A DNA stretch of 64,000 bases, taken from assembly GCF_900323885.1 (NCBI RefSeq), contig NZ_OOHJ01000030.1, forward strand, positions 62,001 through 126,000. The letters are read 5' to 3'. Shown here in pieces: positions 42,209 through 50,666 of this stretch. The stretch comes from [Actinomadura] parvosata subsp. kistnae (GTDB lineage: Bacteria; Actinomycetota; Actinomycetes; Streptosporangiales; Streptosporangiaceae). The notes under the pieces were generated by a model. The model ran no database searches. It saw nothing but the letters and a program-made list of their open reading frames with translations, and was not told the origin of the DNA. Position 1 is the first letter of the stretch. The number at the start of each line of letters is the position of its first letter. Made by a program: the position numbers and the translations under genes.

Positions 42209-42922
42209 ATGATGCGGATCACGGTGCACGATGTCATGACCAAGCTGGTCGTCGCGGTCGGGCAGGACATGCCGTTCAAAGAGGTCGCCCGGGTGCTGGT
42301 GACCCATGGGATCAGCGCCGTGCCGGTGGTGGACGCCGCCGGCCGGGTCGTCGGCGTGGTCTCCGAGGGAGACCTGATGCGCAAGGAAGAGTTCCGCGAA
42401 CAGTACCACGGCGAGAGCTACCGGCCCTCGCTGCGGGCGCGGCTGCGGCGGAAGGTGACGATGCAGGACGAGGACGGCGGCGCGAAGGCGGCGGCGGACA
42501 CGGCCGCAGGCCTGATGACGGCCCCCGCGGTGACGGTCGCCCCGCACGCCTCGACGGTCAGGGCGGCGCGCATGATGGACGAGTACGGCGTCAAGCGGCT
42601 GATCGTCGTCGACGAGGAAGGCCGGCTGGAGGGCGTCGTCAGCAGGCGCGACCTGCTGCGCGCGTACCTGCGCGACGATGAGGAGACCCGGCGGCTGGTG
42701 GTCGCGGGCATCCCCGCGCAGGATCGGTGGAACGACCGCGACGGCATCCTGGTGGAGGTGCACGACGGCATCGTCACCCTGTCCGGCTACACCGACCGGC
42801 GCAGCCAGGCCCAGGCCGCCGTGCACGCCGCCGAGAACCTCGACGGGGTCGTGGACGTCCGCGAGGACCTCCTCTGGCGGCGCGACGACGTCTTCGAGCT
42901 GCCCTTCCTGGACCGGCCTTGA
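42209..42922 (+). CDS. CBS-pair and BON-domain protein
   Basis: The 237-aa protein has two CBS motifs (ITVHDVMTKLVVAVGQDM..GISAVPVVDAAGRVVGVVSEGDL and LMTAPAVTVAPHASTVRAAR..YGVKRLIVVDEEGRLEGVVSRRDLL) and a C-terminal BON domain (about 165-225, ILVEVHDGIVTLSGYTDRRSQAQAAVHAAE). Such proteins belong to hypoxic regulons of actinobacteria; CBS domains bind adenine nucleotides and BON domains bind membranes. GGAGGACC precedes the start. A DosR-like box lies upstream, and devR follows 87 bp later on the same strand. Confidence 0.9.
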   Translation: MMRITVHDVMTKLVVAVGQDMPFKEVARVLVTHGISAVPVVDAAGRVVGVVSEGDLMRKEEFREQYHGESYRPSLRARLRRKVTMQDEDGGAKAAADTAAGLMTAPAVTVAPHASTVRAARMMDEYGVKRLIVVDEEGRLEGVVSRRDLLRAYLRDDEETRRLVVAGIPAQDRWNDRDGILVEVHDGIVTLSGYTDRRSQAQAAVHAAENLDGVVDVREDLLWRRDDVFELPFLDRP

Positions 42923-42954
42923 CGGAAGCGACCGGAGCGGGCATGGCCATATAT

Positions 42955-42968
42955 CCCCCGGTAGGGGG
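42955..42968. promoter_or_regulatory. G/C palindrome in the devR leader
   Basis: CCCCCGGTAGGGGG (5-bp arms, 4-base centre) lies 41 bp before the devR start. It may be an operator or a weak hairpin; it does not fit the DosR box because the central sequence and arm order differ. Confidence 0.35.
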
Positions 42969-43009
42969 CGATGTTGATCGTTTCTCCGCGCGTCGGATAG
43001 CGTCGAAGC

Positions 43010-43651
43010 ATGATTCGTGTGTTCCTCCTCGACGATCACGAAGTCGTCCGGCGCGGCGTGGCCGCCCTGCTGGACTCCGAGGACGACATCGAGGTGATCG
43101 GCGAGGCGGGTACCGCCGAGTCCGCTCTCGCCCGCATCCCGGCGCTCAAGCCGGACGTGGCGGTCCTGGACGTGCGGCTGCCCGACGGGAACGGCGTGGA
43201 CGTGTGCCGCGAGGTGCGCTCCAAGCTGCCAGGCCTGGCCTGCCTGATGCTCACCTCGTTCGCCGACGACGATGCGTTGTTCGACGCGGTGATGGCCGGG
43301 GCCGCCGGTTACGTGCTCAAGCAGATCCACGGCTCCGACCTGGTCGGCGCCGTCCGCACGGTCGCCTCCGGGCAGTCGCTGCTCGACCCGCAGACCACCG
43401 CCGCCATGCTGCAGCGGCTGCGCGACCAGGCCGCCAGGAAGGATCCGCTGGCCGCGCTGACCGAGCAGGAGCGCACCATCCTCGACCTCATCGGCGAGGG
43501 GCTGACCAACCGGCAGATCGGCGAGCGCATGTTCCTGGCCGAGAAGACCGTCAAGAACTACGTCTCCAACCTGCTGTCCAAGCTCGACATGCAACGCCGC
43601 ACCCAGGCCGCCGCCCTGGCCGCCCGCCTTCGGGCCGATCGCCGGGACTGA
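43010..43651 (+). CDS. devR: DevR/DosR-like response regulator (NarL/LuxR type)
   Basis: The 213-aa protein has a receiver with acidic pocket D8-D9, phospho-acceptor D54, T82 and K104, and a LuxR-type HTH with K179, K182 and N183 in AEKTVKNYVSN. These residue numbers and identities match those of M. tuberculosis DevR, so recognition of the same DNA box is expected. It probably controls the right-block genes and two units of the copper block. It receives phosphate from the DevS-like kinase at 40283, which is divergent and separated by the CBS-BON gene. Confidence 0.93.
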   Translation: MIRVFLLDDHEVVRRGVAALLDSEDDIEVIGEAGTAESALARIPALKPDVAVLDVRLPDGNGVDVCREVRSKLPGLACLMLTSFADDDALFDAVMAGAAGYVLKQIHGSDLVGAVRTVASGQSLLDPQTTAAMLQRLRDQAARKDPLAALTEQERTILDLIGEGLTNRQIGERMFLAEKTVKNYVSNLLSKLDMQRRTQAAALAARLRADRRD

Positions 43652-43679
43652 CCGGGACCGTCGCGGGGACGGGGAGAGG

Positions 43680-44282
43680 TCAGGTTCGCGACATGACGGC
43701 AACGTGGGCCACGGCCTCGTGGCGTCCCCTGGTGGCCTGGGTATAGGCGAGCCAGGCCGTGCGGCGCACCTCCTCCAGGAGCGGCCCGTCGCTCTCGCTG
43801 AGCAGCGAGATGTAGATGTGCACCATCCCCTCCAGCTCCATCAGCCGCACGTGCGGCCGGCCGGCGTCCTCACGGAACAAGGGTCGGATGGCCTCGCTCA
43901 CCGCCCGCCAGGCCGCGGGGCCGGTGGCGGACACGGCTGAGGCGCAGGCGTCCACCAGTTCGTCGGTTCGGCAGGTCGTCGCCGCCTCGCCCAGCGCGGT
44001 GTCTTCCGGGATCGGCCCGGCCACCAGCAGCGGGACGCGGGTGCGTAACGCGCACAGCACCCCTGCCTCCCGCAGCGTGAGCCGTCCGGGCGACGGACGG
44101 ACGTCCACGACGAGGTCGGCGTCCCCTTCCGACAGCGGGCAGCGCCTGTCTGCCGCCAGACCGGCGCATGGCGCACTGTCGCCTGCATTATGGCAGAAGG
44201 CCAGGTCATGTCCTTGTGCCGCGAGCAGGGCCGCCGGGACCGCGGCCGCGGACTGCTCCGACTCGGTCAGCAGGATTCGCAT
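43680..44282 (-). CDS. uncharacterised 200-aa protein of the hypoxia island
   Basis: The protein starts MRILLTESEQSAAAVPAALLAAQGHDLAFCHN, which resembles a Rossmann or receiver-like first half (strand, helix, strand). A second strand set follows (ADLVVDVRPSP, VPLLVAGPIPEDTALGEA). The C-terminal half is a helical domain of about 90 residues ending in the basic segment RRTAWLAYTQATRGRHEAV. I recognise no family. A DosR-like box lies 36 bp upstream of the start, so it is probably a member of the DevR regulon. Confidence 0.65.
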   Translation of the reverse strand: MRILLTESEQSAAAVPAALLAAQGHDLAFCHNAGDSAPCAGLAADRRCPLSEGDADLVVDVRPSPGRLTLREAGVLCALRTRVPLLVAGPIPEDTALGEAATTCRTDELVDACASAVSATGPAAWRAVSEAIRPLFREDAGRPHVRLMELEGMVHIYISLLSESDGPLLEEVRRTAWLAYTQATRGRHEAVAHVAVMSRT

Positions 44283-44317
44283 GCTTCACACCCTGCCGGG
44301 ATGGCCTCGACCGACCA

Positions 44318-44332
44318 GGGACCAAGGTCCTC
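44318..44332. promoter_or_regulatory. DosR/DevR-type box
   Basis: GGGACCAAGGTCCTC is a strong match to the DevR box. It serves the minus-strand gene starting at 44282, 36 bp away. Confidence 0.7.
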
Positions 44333-44439
44333 CTGAGGGTCCTCGCGCATCCGTTCGCGCCGGAGACCGAGCGCCGCGCGGAGGTTCTTCCGGTCACGCT
44401 TGAGTGACATGTCGCCGTGCTGCTTTGCCGCCTGGGCCT

Positions 44440-45216
44440 TCACCGGAACTGTGCCTCTTGGACGTCGAACCGGATGAACTCGCCCTGATCCCAGCGTTCG
44501 CTGCCGGGCCACCAGCCTCCCCGCACTCTGCTGGGGATGGTGAACCCGTCGAAGGTGGCCTCACCGGCGCATTCGATGCCGAAGGTGTGCCGGCCGAAGG
44601 TTCCCTTGTCCGGGTTGCCCCAGCGCTTCATGGTGACCCGCGTCAGCGCGCCCGTGGGAGCGACGCAGAGCGTCACGTCGTGCTCCTTTGCACCGATCGG
44701 GACAGTGGCGATCACCTGGTGGTCGTCGACGGGTTTCCACCGGACGCGCGGGTCGAGCGCCGCTGCGGGTGCCATGACGAGCTCGCACGCCAGCCGCCCT
44801 GCCGCGCTCTCGGTGATGTCCGGCCCCGTTCCGGACATGATCGGGAGGAGGTGCAGGAGCCGCCAGCGCATCTCTCCCTCGCCCGCGCGGTAGCGGTCGA
44901 AGCCGCGCACGGCCAGTGGGCCGATCCAGGCGGTGGCCGACCAGACGAAGCCTTCCATCGGTGCCCGGACCTGCACGGCGTCGAATTTCCGCCAAGCGCC
45001 GAGCCGGATGTGACCGCGCATGCGCAGCAGCACCGAACGCAGCAGCGGCGTGCCCGGCTGGATGGCGTGCGACACCCAGCGCCGCGTCGGAGCCGGCAGT
45101 AAGTCCGCCAGTCCCGGGCCGAAGCGTCGCGCGTCGCCCGTCTCTGCCTGCAGCGCGTCCCAGTCGCGGCGGGCCTGCTCGCTCAGGTGCGGCGGGGCGG
45201 GGATGACGGTCATCAT
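44440..45216 (-). CDS. DUF6544-like protein
   Basis: The 258-aa protein resembles DUF6544 proteins: RRWVSHAIQPGTPLLRSVLLRMRGHIRLGAWRKFDAVQVRAPMEGFVWSA is followed by a barrel-like region (WRLLHLLPIMSGTGPDITESAAGRLACEL). Its start overlaps the Usp stop by 4 bp (ATGA), so it is translated from the Usp transcript that starts at 46067. The function is unknown; a lipid- or hydrophobe-binding fold is likely. An alternative start at 45234 exists. Expected to be induced with the Usp gene under low oxygen. Confidence 0.65.
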   Translation of the reverse strand: MMTVIPAPPHLSEQARRDWDALQAETGDARRFGPGLADLLPAPTRRWVSHAIQPGTPLLRSVLLRMRGHIRLGAWRKFDAVQVRAPMEGFVWSATAWIGPLAVRGFDRYRAGEGEMRWRLLHLLPIMSGTGPDITESAAGRLACELVMAPAAALDPRVRWKPVDDHQVIATVPIGAKEHDVTLCVAPTGALTRVTMKRWGNPDKGTFGRHTFGIECAGEATFDGFTIPSRVRGGWWPGSERWDQGEFIRFDVQEAQFR

Positions 45217-46067
45217 GTCCTGCTCGGCAGGCATATCACGGCCACCGGGCAATGGGCGCGGCGCAGGATGCCGCGGCTCACCGAGCCGAGCACGGCGGAG
45301 GCGAACCCGCCGAGTCCACGCGACCCGACCACCACCAAATCGGCCTGCCGGGACGCCCGGGCCAGCACCGTGACCGGATTTCCGGCCACTACGGACACGA
45401 CCACCTCGATCTCCGGGTACTTCTGCCGCCATGGTGCCAGCCGCTGCTCGATCTCCTGGCCGGCGATGCCATCCGGAATGAGCCCGTAACCCACGGGATG
45501 CGGGGCCTGCACCGGCGGCTGCAGGCCGTACAGCACGCACAGCCGCGCACCCCGAGCCTGCGCCTGCTCCAGCCCGTATTCCAGGGCGGCTTCGGCATCG
45601 GCCGAACCGTCGAACCCGGCGACGACTTCGCCATACGACTGCTCAGCCGGCTCGTGCACGATGACCAGCGGGCAGGAGAGGTGACCGGTCAGTGCCAGCC
45701 CGACCGAGCCCAGTATCCGTCCCGAAACTCCGCCGAGGCCGCGGCTGCCCAGCACCACGGTGTCGGCGCTCCGCGCTTCCTGCTTGAGCCGCTCGGCCAC
45801 CGCGCCGACGACCAGCGCGGTCGTCACTTCCAGGCCGGGCCGCCGCTGCTGCGCCCGGGTGGCCGCCTGTTGGAGCATCGCTTCGCACCGCTCGGTCAAC
45901 GTCTGGTGATCGCTGGCCGCCGTGAGCGGGTGTTCGGCCGTCCACGGCCCGTGTACGTGCACGATGCGCACGCCCAGCCCGCGTCGCGCGGCGTCATCGG
46001 CCGCCCAGTCCAGAGCGGCGTACGACGTCCGTGAGCCGTTGATGCCCACCACGATCGTTCTCATCAT
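45213..46067 (-). CDS. tandem universal stress protein
   Basis: This 284-aa protein has two Usp domains. The first has TIVVGINGSRTSYAAL at the start and GSRGLGGVSGRILGSVGLALTGHLSCPLVIV. The second repeats VAGFDGSADAEAALEYG and GSRGLGGFASAVLGSVSRGILRRAHCPVAVI. ATP-binding Gly motifs are intact. Such proteins are prominent in DevR regulons. MMRT start at 46067 is chosen with the AGGAAG site; upstream frame to 46097 is not needed. A DosR-like box lies at 46183. It is cotranscribed with the DUF6544-like gene. Confidence 0.88.
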   Translation of the reverse strand: MMRTIVVGINGSRTSYAALDWAADDAARRGLGVRIVHVHGPWTAEHPLTAASDHQTLTERCEAMLQQAATRAQQRRPGLEVTTALVVGAVAERLKQEARSADTVVLGSRGLGGVSGRILGSVGLALTGHLSCPLVIVHEPAEQSYGEVVAGFDGSADAEAALEYGLEQAQARGARLCVLYGLQPPVQAPHPVGYGLIPDGIAGQEIEQRLAPWRQKYPEIEVVVSVVAGNPVTVLARASRQADLVVVGSRGLGGFASAVLGSVSRGILRRAHCPVAVICLPSRT

Positions 46068-46182
46068 CTTCCTGGCCTCCTCGGATGCCCACGACAAGCC
46101 GTGGACGGTACGCCTGCGACGATCCGCTCCTTGGATCCCGGTCTCACAGTTTCAGTACACGCTCGCCCCGGTCCCCTCTCCA

Positions 46183-46197
46183 GAGGACAAAGTCCGC
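46183..46197. promoter_or_regulatory. DosR/DevR-type box
   Basis: GAGGACAAAGTCCGC matches the palindrome core GGAC-N4-GTCC. It lies 116 bp upstream of the Usp gene at 46067 and just past the end of the CBS gene at 46229. Confidence 0.55.
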
Positions 46198-46228
46198 TGT
46201 TCGAAGGGACGGCCGGCCATGGAGCCCG

Positions 46229-46732
46229 TCATGCCTGCCGCCAGCTCTGTGCCGGCAGGACCGGTTCAGTCCGCTTCGGCAGGACGGGTTCCAGGTGGAA
46301 CATGCCGGTCAGCACCTCGCTGGTCTGCTGTGCAGGGCTGAGGCGGCCGGCGACCGCGGCCAGCACGTCCCGGACCGTGATCAGGCCGATCAGGCCGGCA
46401 CCGGACACGACCGGCACGGCGTCGAGGCCGGCGTCGAGCATGACGCCCGCCGCCGCGGTCAGCGACGTCTCCGGATGTACCTGCGGTCTCCGATCGCGGC
46501 CCAACAGATCGCGGACGTGGCGGGTGGATTGCTCCTGAGGTCCGCCGGACCACGAGGCGGCCAGTTCCTCACGGGTCAGGACGCCTAGCACGCGCCGGCC
46601 ATCCACGACCGGCAGATGGTGCACGCCCGCGCGGCGCATCAGCTCCCAGGCCATGAGGGGCGATTCCGCCGCCTTGACGGCGACCAGGACGCGGCTCATC
46701 ACCTGCCCGGCGGTCAGCACTTCGACGGTCAT
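46229..46732 (-). CDS. two-CBS-domain protein
   Basis: The 167-aa protein has one CBS pair: LTAGQVMSRVLVAVKAAESPLMAWELMRRAGVHHLPVVDGRRVLGVLT and then VHPETSLTAAAGVMLDAGLDAVPVVSGAGLIGLITVRDVL. It lacks a further domain. The start overlaps the stop of the Usp gene at 46729 by 4 bp, so it follows that gene in an operon. It may sense adenylate charge during dormancy. Confidence 0.85.
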   Translation of the reverse strand: MTVEVLTAGQVMSRVLVAVKAAESPLMAWELMRRAGVHHLPVVDGRRVLGVLTREELAASWSGGPQEQSTRHVRDLLGRDRRPQVHPETSLTAAAGVMLDAGLDAVPVVSGAGLIGLITVRDVLAAVAGRLSPAQQTSEVLTGMFHLEPVLPKRTEPVLPAQSWRQA

Positions 46733-47568
46733 GACGTCTCCTTACCGATCGGGCGGACCACGGCGATCGGGCAGGTCGCGTGGTGCAGCACGGCGTGGCT
46801 GACCGAGCCGAGCAGCGCCGAGGCGAAACCGCCGAGCCCGCGCGAGCCGACCACGACGAGGTCGGCGGTCTCGGCCGCTCTGGTCAAGGCGGCGACGGGG
46901 TGTTCGCATGGCTGTTCGTCGGTCACGACCAGGTCGGGGTTGGCTGCACGCCAGGGCTCGACCAGGGCGCGTGCCGCGCGCGGTTCCTCCCGCATGACCT
47001 GCTCGATCAGCTCGCCGTAGCCGATGGCGTACGGCGAGAAGGACGGCACCTGCCAGGCCGTGACCACGTGCAGCTCGGCCCGGCGACTCCTGGCCTGCTC
47101 GACGGCGTACTCCATGGCCGCCCGCGCGTGCTCCGAGCCGTCGTAGCCGACCACGACGCGGCCGTGCTCGGCTGTGCGAGCTGCGCGGACGACGACGACC
47201 GGTCCTGCGGCGTGCCCGGCCACCGCGGTGCTCACCGAGCCGAGCACCATGCCGGTGAATCCGCCGAGGCCGCGGCTGCCCACCACCAGGCTGCCGGCCG
47301 TCACGGACTCGCCGATCAGTTCGTCGACGACGTTCCCGGCCCGCAGGTCCGTCGTCACCTTGACGCCCCCGGTCAGGCCGCGCGCCAGGTCAGCGGCGGC
47401 TTCCAGCGCGCCGGCGCAGTACTCCGTGCTCTCGCTGTGCGGCCACTGCTCGCACACGTGCACGAGCCGCAGCTCCAGCCCGCGCCGCTCGGCGTCGGCC
47501 GCCGCCCATTCCACCGCCGCCGCAGCCGCGGCGGAGCCGTCCACACCGACCACGATTCGCCTGGTCAT
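46729..47568 (-). CDS. tandem universal stress protein
   Basis: This 279-aa protein carries two Usp domains (first VVGVDGSAAAAAAVEWA with GSRGLGGFTGMVLGSVSTAVAGHAAGPVVVV; second VVVGYDGSEHARAAMEYAVEQ with GSRGLGGFASALLGSVSHAVLHHATCPIAVV). It is a paralogue of the gene at 45213. The start at 47568 is the MTRRIVVG Met; the further upstream frame is not family-like. A GGAACTGCCGGTCCC box starts 21 bp before it. It heads an operon with the CBS gene. Confidence 0.88.
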   Translation of the reverse strand: MTRRIVVGVDGSAAAAAAVEWAAADAERRGLELRLVHVCEQWPHSESTEYCAGALEAAADLARGLTGGVKVTTDLRAGNVVDELIGESVTAGSLVVGSRGLGGFTGMVLGSVSTAVAGHAAGPVVVVRAARTAEHGRVVVGYDGSEHARAAMEYAVEQARSRRAELHVVTAWQVPSFSPYAIGYGELIEQVMREEPRAARALVEPWRAANPDLVVTDEQPCEHPVAALTRAAETADLVVVGSRGLGGFASALLGSVSHAVLHHATCPIAVVRPIGKETS

Positions 47569-47588
47569 CGCCTTCTCCTCAGTCGTTC

Positions 47589-47603
47589 GGAACTGCCGGT
47601 CCC
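47589..47603. promoter_or_regulatory. weak DosR-like box
   Basis: GGAACTGCCGGTCCC has the outer arms but an imperfect left half. It lies 21 bp before the Usp start and within the usual reach of DevR sites. Confidence 0.4.
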
Positions 47604-47611
47604 AGTTTTGA

Positions 47612-48568
47612 TCAAGGGGGTGTTGCGGCACCGCGGGAAGAGGTCCCGGGAAGTTGTGCCTTTCGTCCCTGCTCGCGGGACTCGATGCGAGTGCCGCTGG
47701 TGCCGGCGACCACCTGTGCGAGCTCGTCCAGCGCGCCGATGGCGACCGGTCGGCCGGTGGCGCGGATGAACGCGCAAGCCGCGGCGATCTTGGGGCCCAT
47801 GGAGCCGGGGGTGAAGGAGCCGTCGTCGAGCTCGTCGGGTGAGGCAGTGGTGATGGGCCGCTGGTGTGGCGTGCCGTAGCCGGCGTAGACGCAGGGCACG
47901 TCGGTCAGGATGGCCAGCAGGTCCGCGTCGAGGCGCGTGGCGAGCAGCGCGGCGACCGCGTCCTTGTCCACGACGGCCTCCACGCCGGCGCGCTCGCTGG
48001 TGACGGGGGCGCCGCCTCCTCCTCCGGCAATCACGACCGTGCCGGCGTCCAGCAGCCGGGCGATGACGGGCAGCTCGACCACGTGTTCCGGCCGGGGGGA
48101 GGGCACCACGCGGCGGTGCCCGTTCCGTTCCCTGACGAAGGTCCAGCCGCGTTCGGCGGCGAGCCGCTCGGCCTCCGCCCGGGGGTAGTAGGGGCCGATG
48201 GGCTTCTCCGGCCGGTCGAAGGCCGGGTCGGCGGCGTCCACGGCGACCTGGGTGACCAGCGCGGCGACCGGCGTGTGCGGCAGGTGGCGGCCGATGCCCT
48301 GGGCGAGCCAGTAGCCGATCATGCCCTGGGTCTCGGCGACGAGCGTGTCGAGCGGGTAGCCGCGTTCCAGGGTGGGATCGCGCTCGCTCTCCTCGGCCAG
48401 CAGCCCCACCTGGGGGCCGTTGCCGTGCACGACGAGAACCTGATGACGGGTGGCCAGGCGGGCGATCTGCTCGGCGGCGGATGCGGCGTTGCGGATCTGC
48501 GTGGCCGCGTCGGCACGCTCGCCGCGGTGCAGCAGCGCGTTGCCGCCGAGCGCGATGACGATCCTCAC
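47612..48568 (-). CDS. arcC: carbamate kinase
   Basis: The 318-aa protein begins RIVIALGGNALLHRG and contains VVHGNGPQVGLLAEE, EKPIGPYY and VVIAGGGGGAPV, all typical of carbamate kinase, which makes ATP from carbamoyl phosphate. It starts at a GTG overlapping the OTC stop by 4 bp. It is the last of four tightly overlapping genes of the arginine deiminase pathway. The tail after VVAGTSGTRI is slightly longer than usual. Confidence 0.93.
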   Translation of the reverse strand: MRIVIALGGNALLHRGERADAATQIRNAASAAEQIARLATRHQVLVVHGNGPQVGLLAEESERDPTLERGYPLDTLVAETQGMIGYWLAQGIGRHLPHTPVAALVTQVAVDAADPAFDRPEKPIGPYYPRAEAERLAAERGWTFVRERNGHRRVVPSPRPEHVVELPVIARLLDAGTVVIAGGGGGAPVTSERAGVEAVVDKDAVAALLATRLDADLLAILTDVPCVYAGYGTPHQRPITTASPDELDDGSFTPGSMGPKIAAACAFIRATGRPVAIGALDELAQVVAGTSGTRIESREQGRKAQLPGTSSRGAATPP

Positions 48569-49494
48569 CGCGCGCCTGCCAGAGTGCGGCCGAACAGCGC
48601 TTCCAGGACCGCCTGAGCGGTGGGCAGCCGGTTGGCGGCCTGGAGGAACACCTGGGAGGCGGGGCCGTCGATGACCTCCGCGGCGACCTCCCCGCCGCGG
48701 TGGGCGGGTAGGCAGTGCAGGAAGATCGCGCCGGATGCGGCCGCCGCCATCAGACCAGGGGTGACGCGGTACGGGGTGAGCGCGGCGATCCTGGCGGCCT
48801 TCTCCTGCTGGGGATCGCCCATGGACAGCCACACGTCGGTGTAGACGGCGTCCGCGTCCCGGACCGCTTCGTAGGGGTCTTCGGTGATGAGCAGTTCCCC
48901 GCCGGTGGAGATCTTCCGGGCCATCGCCTCGACCTGAGGGTCCGGCCGGTAGGCGTCCGGGGTGGCCACCGCCAGGGAGATCCCTGCCAGCGCGGTGGCC
49001 TCCATGAGGCTGTGGGTGACGTTGGTGGCCGGGCCGACGTAGGCCAGTCTGCGCCCGCGCGGGTCGCCGAAGTGCTCGCGCAGCGTGAGCAGGTCGGCGA
49101 GTGCCTGGAGGGGGTGGTGGGAGTCGGTGAGCGCGTTGATCACCGGGACCTCGGCGGATCGGGCGAACTGGGCGACGTCGTCGTGGTCGAAGGTGCGGAT
49201 CACGACGGCGGCGGCGTACGAGGAGATGACGCGGGCGGTGTCGGCGATGGTCTCGCCCCTGCCGAGCTGCAGTTCGGCAGGGCCGACGGTCAGCGGCACG
49301 CCGCCCAGGCGCACCACGGCGGTCTCGGTGGAGACGCGGGTGCGGGTGGAGGGTTTGGCGAAGTAGAGCAGCACCGTCTGTCCGTCCAGGGGGTCGCCGG
49401 CGGCGCCGGGGTGGCGCTTGAGGTGTTCGGCCCGATCGAGAAGGTAGGCGAGATCGTGTTCGGTGAGGTCGGCGATGCGCAGCAGGTCTTTCAC
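48565..49494 (-). CDS. arcB: ornithine carbamoyltransferase (catabolic)
   Basis: The 309-aa protein has KPSTRTRVSTE (carbamoyl-phosphate loop), SHHPLQALAD in place of the common HPCQ, and IFLHCLPAHRGGEV at the end, as in OTCs. In this pathway it cleaves citrulline to ornithine and carbamoyl phosphate. It starts at GTG and overlaps the deiminase gene by 4 bp. Gene order (deiminase, OTC, carbamate kinase) implies a catabolic role. Confidence 0.93.
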   Translation of the reverse strand: MKDLLRIADLTEHDLAYLLDRAEHLKRHPGAAGDPLDGQTVLLYFAKPSTRTRVSTETAVVRLGGVPLTVGPAELQLGRGETIADTARVISSYAAAVVIRTFDHDDVAQFARSAEVPVINALTDSHHPLQALADLLTLREHFGDPRGRRLAYVGPATNVTHSLMEATALAGISLAVATPDAYRPDPQVEAMARKISTGGELLITEDPYEAVRDADAVYTDVWLSMGDPQQEKAARIAALTPYRVTPGLMAAAASGAIFLHCLPAHRGGEVAAEVIDGPASQVFLQAANRLPTAQAVLEALFGRTLAGAR

Positions 49495-50666
49495 AGGGGG
49501 TTCCTCTCGATGGGGCAGCTCATGCAGCGCGGTCCGCCGCGGCCTCGGCCGAGCTCGGCGCCGGCGATGATGATGACCTCGATGCCGTTCTTGCGGAGCA
49601 TGGTGTTGGTGGTGACGTTGCGTTCGTAGGCGACGACCACGCCGGGCGCGATGGCGAGCACGTTGGTGCCGTCGTCCCACTGCTCGCGCTCGGCGGCCCA
49701 CACGTCCTGCTCGGCGCGCAGGACATGCGCCGCGCCGAGCGCGGCGAACAGATCGTCGTTCTCGCGCACCCGCAGGCCGGGCGTGAGGGTGAACGAGCGC
49801 AGCGGCGGCAGCTCGGGATAGACCACGAAGACGCCCCGGTCGACCATCGTCATAACGGTGTCCAGGTGCATGAACGCCCGCTTGGACGGCAGGGCGGCGG
49901 CGATCACCCGGTCGGCGGCGCCGGCCTCGAACAACCGTCGGGCCAGCAGTTCGATCGCCTGCGGGGTGGTGCGCTCGCTCATCCCCACCAGGACGGCACC
50001 GTCGCCGACGACGTGGATGTCGCCGCCCTCGATACTGGCGGGCTGCTCGGCCTCGGCCGGGTACCAGACCGGAGCCTGGTCGGCGAACATGGGATGGAAG
50101 GCGTAGACGGCGGCCACGTGGGTGGTCTCGCGGCGGCGGGCGGGCTTGGCCATCGGGTGCAGGGACACCCCGCCGTAGATCCAGGCCGAGGCGTCGCGGG
50201 TGAACAGGTGGTTCGGCAGCGGCGCCAGGACGAAGTCGTCCTCGCCCAGCCCGGCCAGGCGCAGGCTGTCGGCGTGCATGCCGAGCTCGCGCCGGGTCAG
50301 GCCGCCGACGAGGTGGCGGGTGAGGGTGTCGGCCGGCATCGCCTCCAGCGCCTCGCGCAGCGGCGGGGCGAGCGTGGGGCCGAAGGCGGGCTCGGTGACG
50401 ACGCGATCCAGCACCCACGTCCGGGCCTCATCGTGCTTGAGGGTCTCGGTGAGCAGCTCGTCGAACAGGTGAACGGTCACCCCGCGCTCGCGCAGCGTGT
50501 CGGCGAAGGCGTCGTGCTCCTGCCGGGCACGTTTGACCCAGAGCACGTCGTCGAAGAGCAGCTCGTCGCAGTTGGTGGGGGTCAGCCGCATCAGCTCCAG
50601 CCCCGGCCGGTGCAGGATGACCTGCCGGAGCGGGCCGGCCTCGCTGTCGACGTGGAACACGGTCAT
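49491..50666 (-). CDS. arcA: arginine deiminase
   Basis: The 391-aa protein has LPNHLFTRDASAW, EGGDIHVVGDGAVLVGMSERT, KRAFMHLDTVMTMVD and the nucleophile-bearing GGPRCMSCPIER at the C-terminus. These are the guanidino-binding and Cys-His-Glu features of arginine deiminases. It hydrolyses arginine to citrulline and ammonia. Its ATG overlaps the permease stop by 4 bp. Confidence 0.95.
   Translation of the reverse strand: MTVFHVDSEAGPLRQVILHRPGLELMRLTPTNCDELLFDDVLWVKRARQEHDAFADTLRERGVTVHLFDELLTETLKHDEARTWVLDRVVTEPAFGPTLAPPLREALEAMPADTLTRHLVGGLTRRELGMHADSLRLAGLGEDDFVLAPLPNHLFTRDASAWIYGGVSLHPMAKPARRRETTHVAAVYAFHPMFADQAPVWYPAEAEQPASIEGGDIHVVGDGAVLVGMSERTTPQAIELLARRLFEAGAADRVIAAALPSKRAFMHLDTVMTMVDRGVFVVYPELPPLRSFTLTPGLRVRENDDLFAALGAAHVLRAEQDVWAAEREQWDDGTNVLAIAPGVVVAYERNVTTNTMLRKNGIEVIIIAGAELGRGRGGPRCMSCPIERNPL

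Noticed and set aside
40283..43702. A single 1139-aa kinase-like frame
   Set aside because: Only the part from 41980 down matches DevS. The upstream part is antisense to the CBS-BON and devR genes, which are real.
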